Source: Casuarina equisetifolia (lineage: Eukaryota; Streptophyta; Magnoliopsida; Fagales; Casuarinaceae). Taken from it: a stretch of 64,000 nt of DNA. How positions within the stretch are numbered: position 1 is the stretch's first letter; each line of letters begins with the position of its first letter. The notes below the pieces were generated by a model. That model saw only the letters and a list, made by a program, of their open reading frames with translations, made no database searches and was not told the DNA's origin. Location: the NCBI GenBank assembly GCA_028551475.1, contig CM052356.1, positions 21,479,884 to 21,543,883 of the forward strand, written 5' to 3'. Both the position numbers and the translations under genes were made by a program. Shown here piece after piece: positions 61,842-64,000 of the stretch.

Positions 61842-61847
61842 CACGTG
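61842..61847 (+). promoter_or_regulatory. G-box CACGTG in the receptor kinase promoter
   Basis: A palindromic G-box 284 bp before the start codon; a known bHLH/bZIP binding motif. Its use here is inference. Confidence 0.4.
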
Positions 61848-61860
61848 ATCCTGTGCTTTG

Positions 61861-61970
61861 CATTCCGACACCAGCTGCCCAGCCTCTTAGATGCTTTTGT
61901 CACCTACTGCTCGGCTAGCATTCCGACACCCGCTGCTCAGCCTCTTAGATGCTTCTGTCACTTGCTGCTC
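61861..61970. repeat. 58-bp direct repeat in the receptor kinase promoter
   Basis: Units 61861-61918 and 61919-61970 share CATTCCGACACC, CAGCCTCTTAGATGCTT and TGTCAC with few differences; the second is slightly shorter. They lie 160-270 bp before the start codon. Confidence 0.85.
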
Positions 61971-62130
61971 TTCTGTCTTGCCATACACCTAAATCCTGAG
62001 CCTCGAGGGAAAAAAATATAGGACAAATCAAACGCTTCTTCTTGCCTCTGAGGAGAAAGGGTGGAGAAGGGGAGAGTATAATCCCCAACTCAGAGAAAAG
62101 GAGAGAGAGAGAAGTCCCTTCCCTTCAATA

Positions 62131-63556
62131 ATGCTGAGGAGAAGGCTGTCCTTCCAACTGATCTTGTTTCTATCGAATGCCTCGTTCTTGGCCTCACTTT
62201 GCACAGCAGTTGCTTCCTCTAGGCTTTTGCTTGCAGATTTTCCATCTTCCGACGGATCGGTTCCACCCCATGATGCACTCGCTCTTCTCGCATTCAAAGC
62301 CAAAGCTGACTTGAAAAACAACCTTCTCTTCTCGTCAAATACGAGCCTCCATTTCTGTGATTGGGAGGGAGTCAAATGCGAGCAGCAGAGGGTGGACCGC
62401 CTCATCCTGGAAAACCAAAATCTAACTGGCGTTTTCGCTTCCGACACATTGACCCGCCTTGACCAGCTCCGAGTCCTGAGTTTGCAGTTCAACTCGCTCA
62501 CCGGTCCTATTCCTGACCTCTCCGGACTCATCAACCTTAAAAGCCTCTTCCTCGACCACAACTCCTTCACAGGCTCTTTCCCCCCTTCGATACTATCCCT
62601 CCATCAGCTCCTTACCATAGATATCTCCCACAACACCCTCACCGGAAACTTACCCGCCTCGCTGGCCACCATAGAGCACCTCAACTACCTCCGTCTCGAG
62701 TGGAACCATTTCAGTGGAACGGTCCCTCCTTTCAACCAGTCGTCCCTCCAAACCTTCAATGTCTCGGGAAACAACCTAACCGGTCCTATTCCAGCTACAA
62801 CGACTCTGGTACGCTTCGGTCAATCCTCCTTTTCATGGAACCCTCATCTTTGTGGCGAGATTGTACACATAGAGTGCCACCCTGGGCAACCCTTTTTCAG
62901 CGTGCTGGCTACTACCCCCCCTCCTCATACGGCGGTCAGTCAAAGAGAGAAGGTACACGGCGTCGAGCTGGCTCATGAACCATTTGAAAGGAAGTACAAG
63001 AAAACCGCCGTAATTGTGGGGTTCTCAGCCGGTGGTTTGGGCCTCATTGTTTCAGTGATCTGCTTCCTGATAGCCGTCAAGAAGGGGAGAACCAAGAAAG
63101 GCTCATCAGCCCCTGTCGTACCTTCGGAGGACGAGGCGGCGACGGCTGAAGCTGCAGTGGTGATGCAAATTGAGCAAGAGAAGGAGTTAGAGGAGAAGGT
63201 GAAAAGAGTGCAAGGGCAAGTGGGGAAGAGTGGGAGATTAATGTTCTGTGCTGGTGAGGCGCAACTGTATACGCTGGACCAGTTGATGGCAGCTTCTGCT
63301 GAGTTGCTAGGGAAAGGAACCATGGGGACCACCTACAAGGCGATACTGGATAATCGTCTGATCGTCACGGTGAAGAGGCTTGATGCGAGTAAATTATCGG
63401 GCACAAGTCAGCAAATGTTCGAGCGGCACATGGAATCAGTGGTGGGGCTTAGGCATCCCAATCTGATTCCTCTCAGGGCCTATTTTCCTGCCAAGGAAGA
63501 GAGACTTCTCGTCTATGATTACCAGCCCAACGGCAGCCTCTTCTCCCTCATTCACG
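62131..63556 (+). CDS. LRR receptor-like kinase, At5g67200-like, first exon (3' partial)
   Basis: A plasma-membrane receptor-like protein. 475 codons lie in the window; the coding exon ends at 63556 in the His-Gly of SLIHG with GTAAGC following, an intron position I recall for the family. Order: signal peptide (about 1-28), N-terminal LRR domain (PHDALALLAFKAKAD, HFCDWEGVKC), about five LRRs (LRVLSLQFNSLTGPIPDLSG onward, residues 90-230), a juxtamembrane region, a membrane helix (VIVGFSAGGLGLIVSVICFL, about 294-313), a basic stop-transfer KKGRTKKG, then the kinase N-lobe with GKGTMGTTYKA (near 393) and VTVKRL (Lys near 415). Relatives are often called probable inactive kinases; the catalytic loop is outside the window, so activity cannot be judged. 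No defects seen. Confidence 0.92.
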
Positions 63557-64000
63557 GTAAGCTCCTCCCTCTCTGCTTCCTTCACTTTATCAGTGCTAGG
63601 GTAGTCACCATGGATTGGATTCCGTACAGTCAAAGATTAGAATCTTTAAGCTTTATTAGGACACTATGGTGTTCGCAATCGTTGCCACTGCTTAGATTAT
63701 TATCGTTATCTTGCTTTCAATCAACCCCCGACAATCCTGCTGTCTGACAACGTCGGGACCAGATTTGACTATAAAATATGTGAATTGCGAAGTTAACTTT
63801 TGTTGGAATTGGAGCCGGAGACGAAGCTGGTTCGTTAATAGAGACAGTCCGAGTGCGGAACAGCTGGTCCTATGTTCCACGCCTCGCCGGATTGTGAATG
63901 TCCGTCAACGATCTTCTGAGATACTGAAGTTATGGCAGGGCCCCGACAGTTAAGGACCGTCTCAGAGTTCACTTAATTCACACGCAGAACTCCACGTGTG
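63557..64000 (+). other. First intron of the receptor kinase gene, running off the window
   Basis: Starts GTAAGC. No acceptor followed by the expected kinase text is found before 64,000, so the remaining exon lies outside. Open frames here are read-through artefacts. Confidence 0.7.

Noticed and set aside
62028..62570. 180-codon minus frame over the receptor kinase gene
   Set aside because: Antisense shadow of the LRR coding exon, without domain or signal.

Overview
The window is nuclear DNA from a flowering plant, most likely a woody eudicot. The evidence is intron-containing plant gene families (a group IId WRKY factor, LRR cell-wall proteins, an LRR receptor kinase), AT-rich spacers, and several plant retrotransposon lineages nested in one another. 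I cannot name the species. I found no bacterial-type operon, CRISPR array, rRNA gene or convincing tRNA gene.

Layout. 1-329: 5' end of a Ty1/copia element running off the left edge. 330-4,740: no recognisable gene. 4,746-7,196: WRKY7/15-type gene (three exons, + strand) with a promoter rich in W-boxes. 9,058-24,894: a three-level nest. Two SINE-like pieces lie beside an old copia 3' end (+). A short-LTR copia (-, 9,641-24,828, target duplication CATAG) sits in that element's LTR. A young Athila-type Ty3 element (-, 10,125-20,007, target duplication ACGTT, tRNA-Asp primer site) sits in the second element's RNase H region. 24,895-32,635: AT-rich, with small repeats only.

32,704-34,065 and 49,731-51,077: two single-exon paralogues of the At4g06744-like LRR family, same strand, each with a TATA box. 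Between them lies a second nest: a decayed chromodomain Ty3 element (-, about 38,341-47,772) split by a copia (+, 39,531-43,911) and by a 1.65-kb LTR-like insert (44,218-45,872). 51,987-52,338: a complete TRIM with target duplication ACAAC. 54,434-54,781: a nearly perfect 174-bp tandem duplication. 56,505-61,000: an old copia (+) carrying a solo LTR of the Athila family (57,262-58,666, target duplication CAAAG). 62,131 to the right edge: first exon of an At5g67200-like LRR receptor kinase, continuing outside the window.

The four host genes do not form a pathway. Three encode secreted or membrane LRR proteins of the cell surface and one encodes a defence-type transcription factor. No undescribed system was found. 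The most informative content is the nested-element record, whose boundaries can be read to the base in several places.
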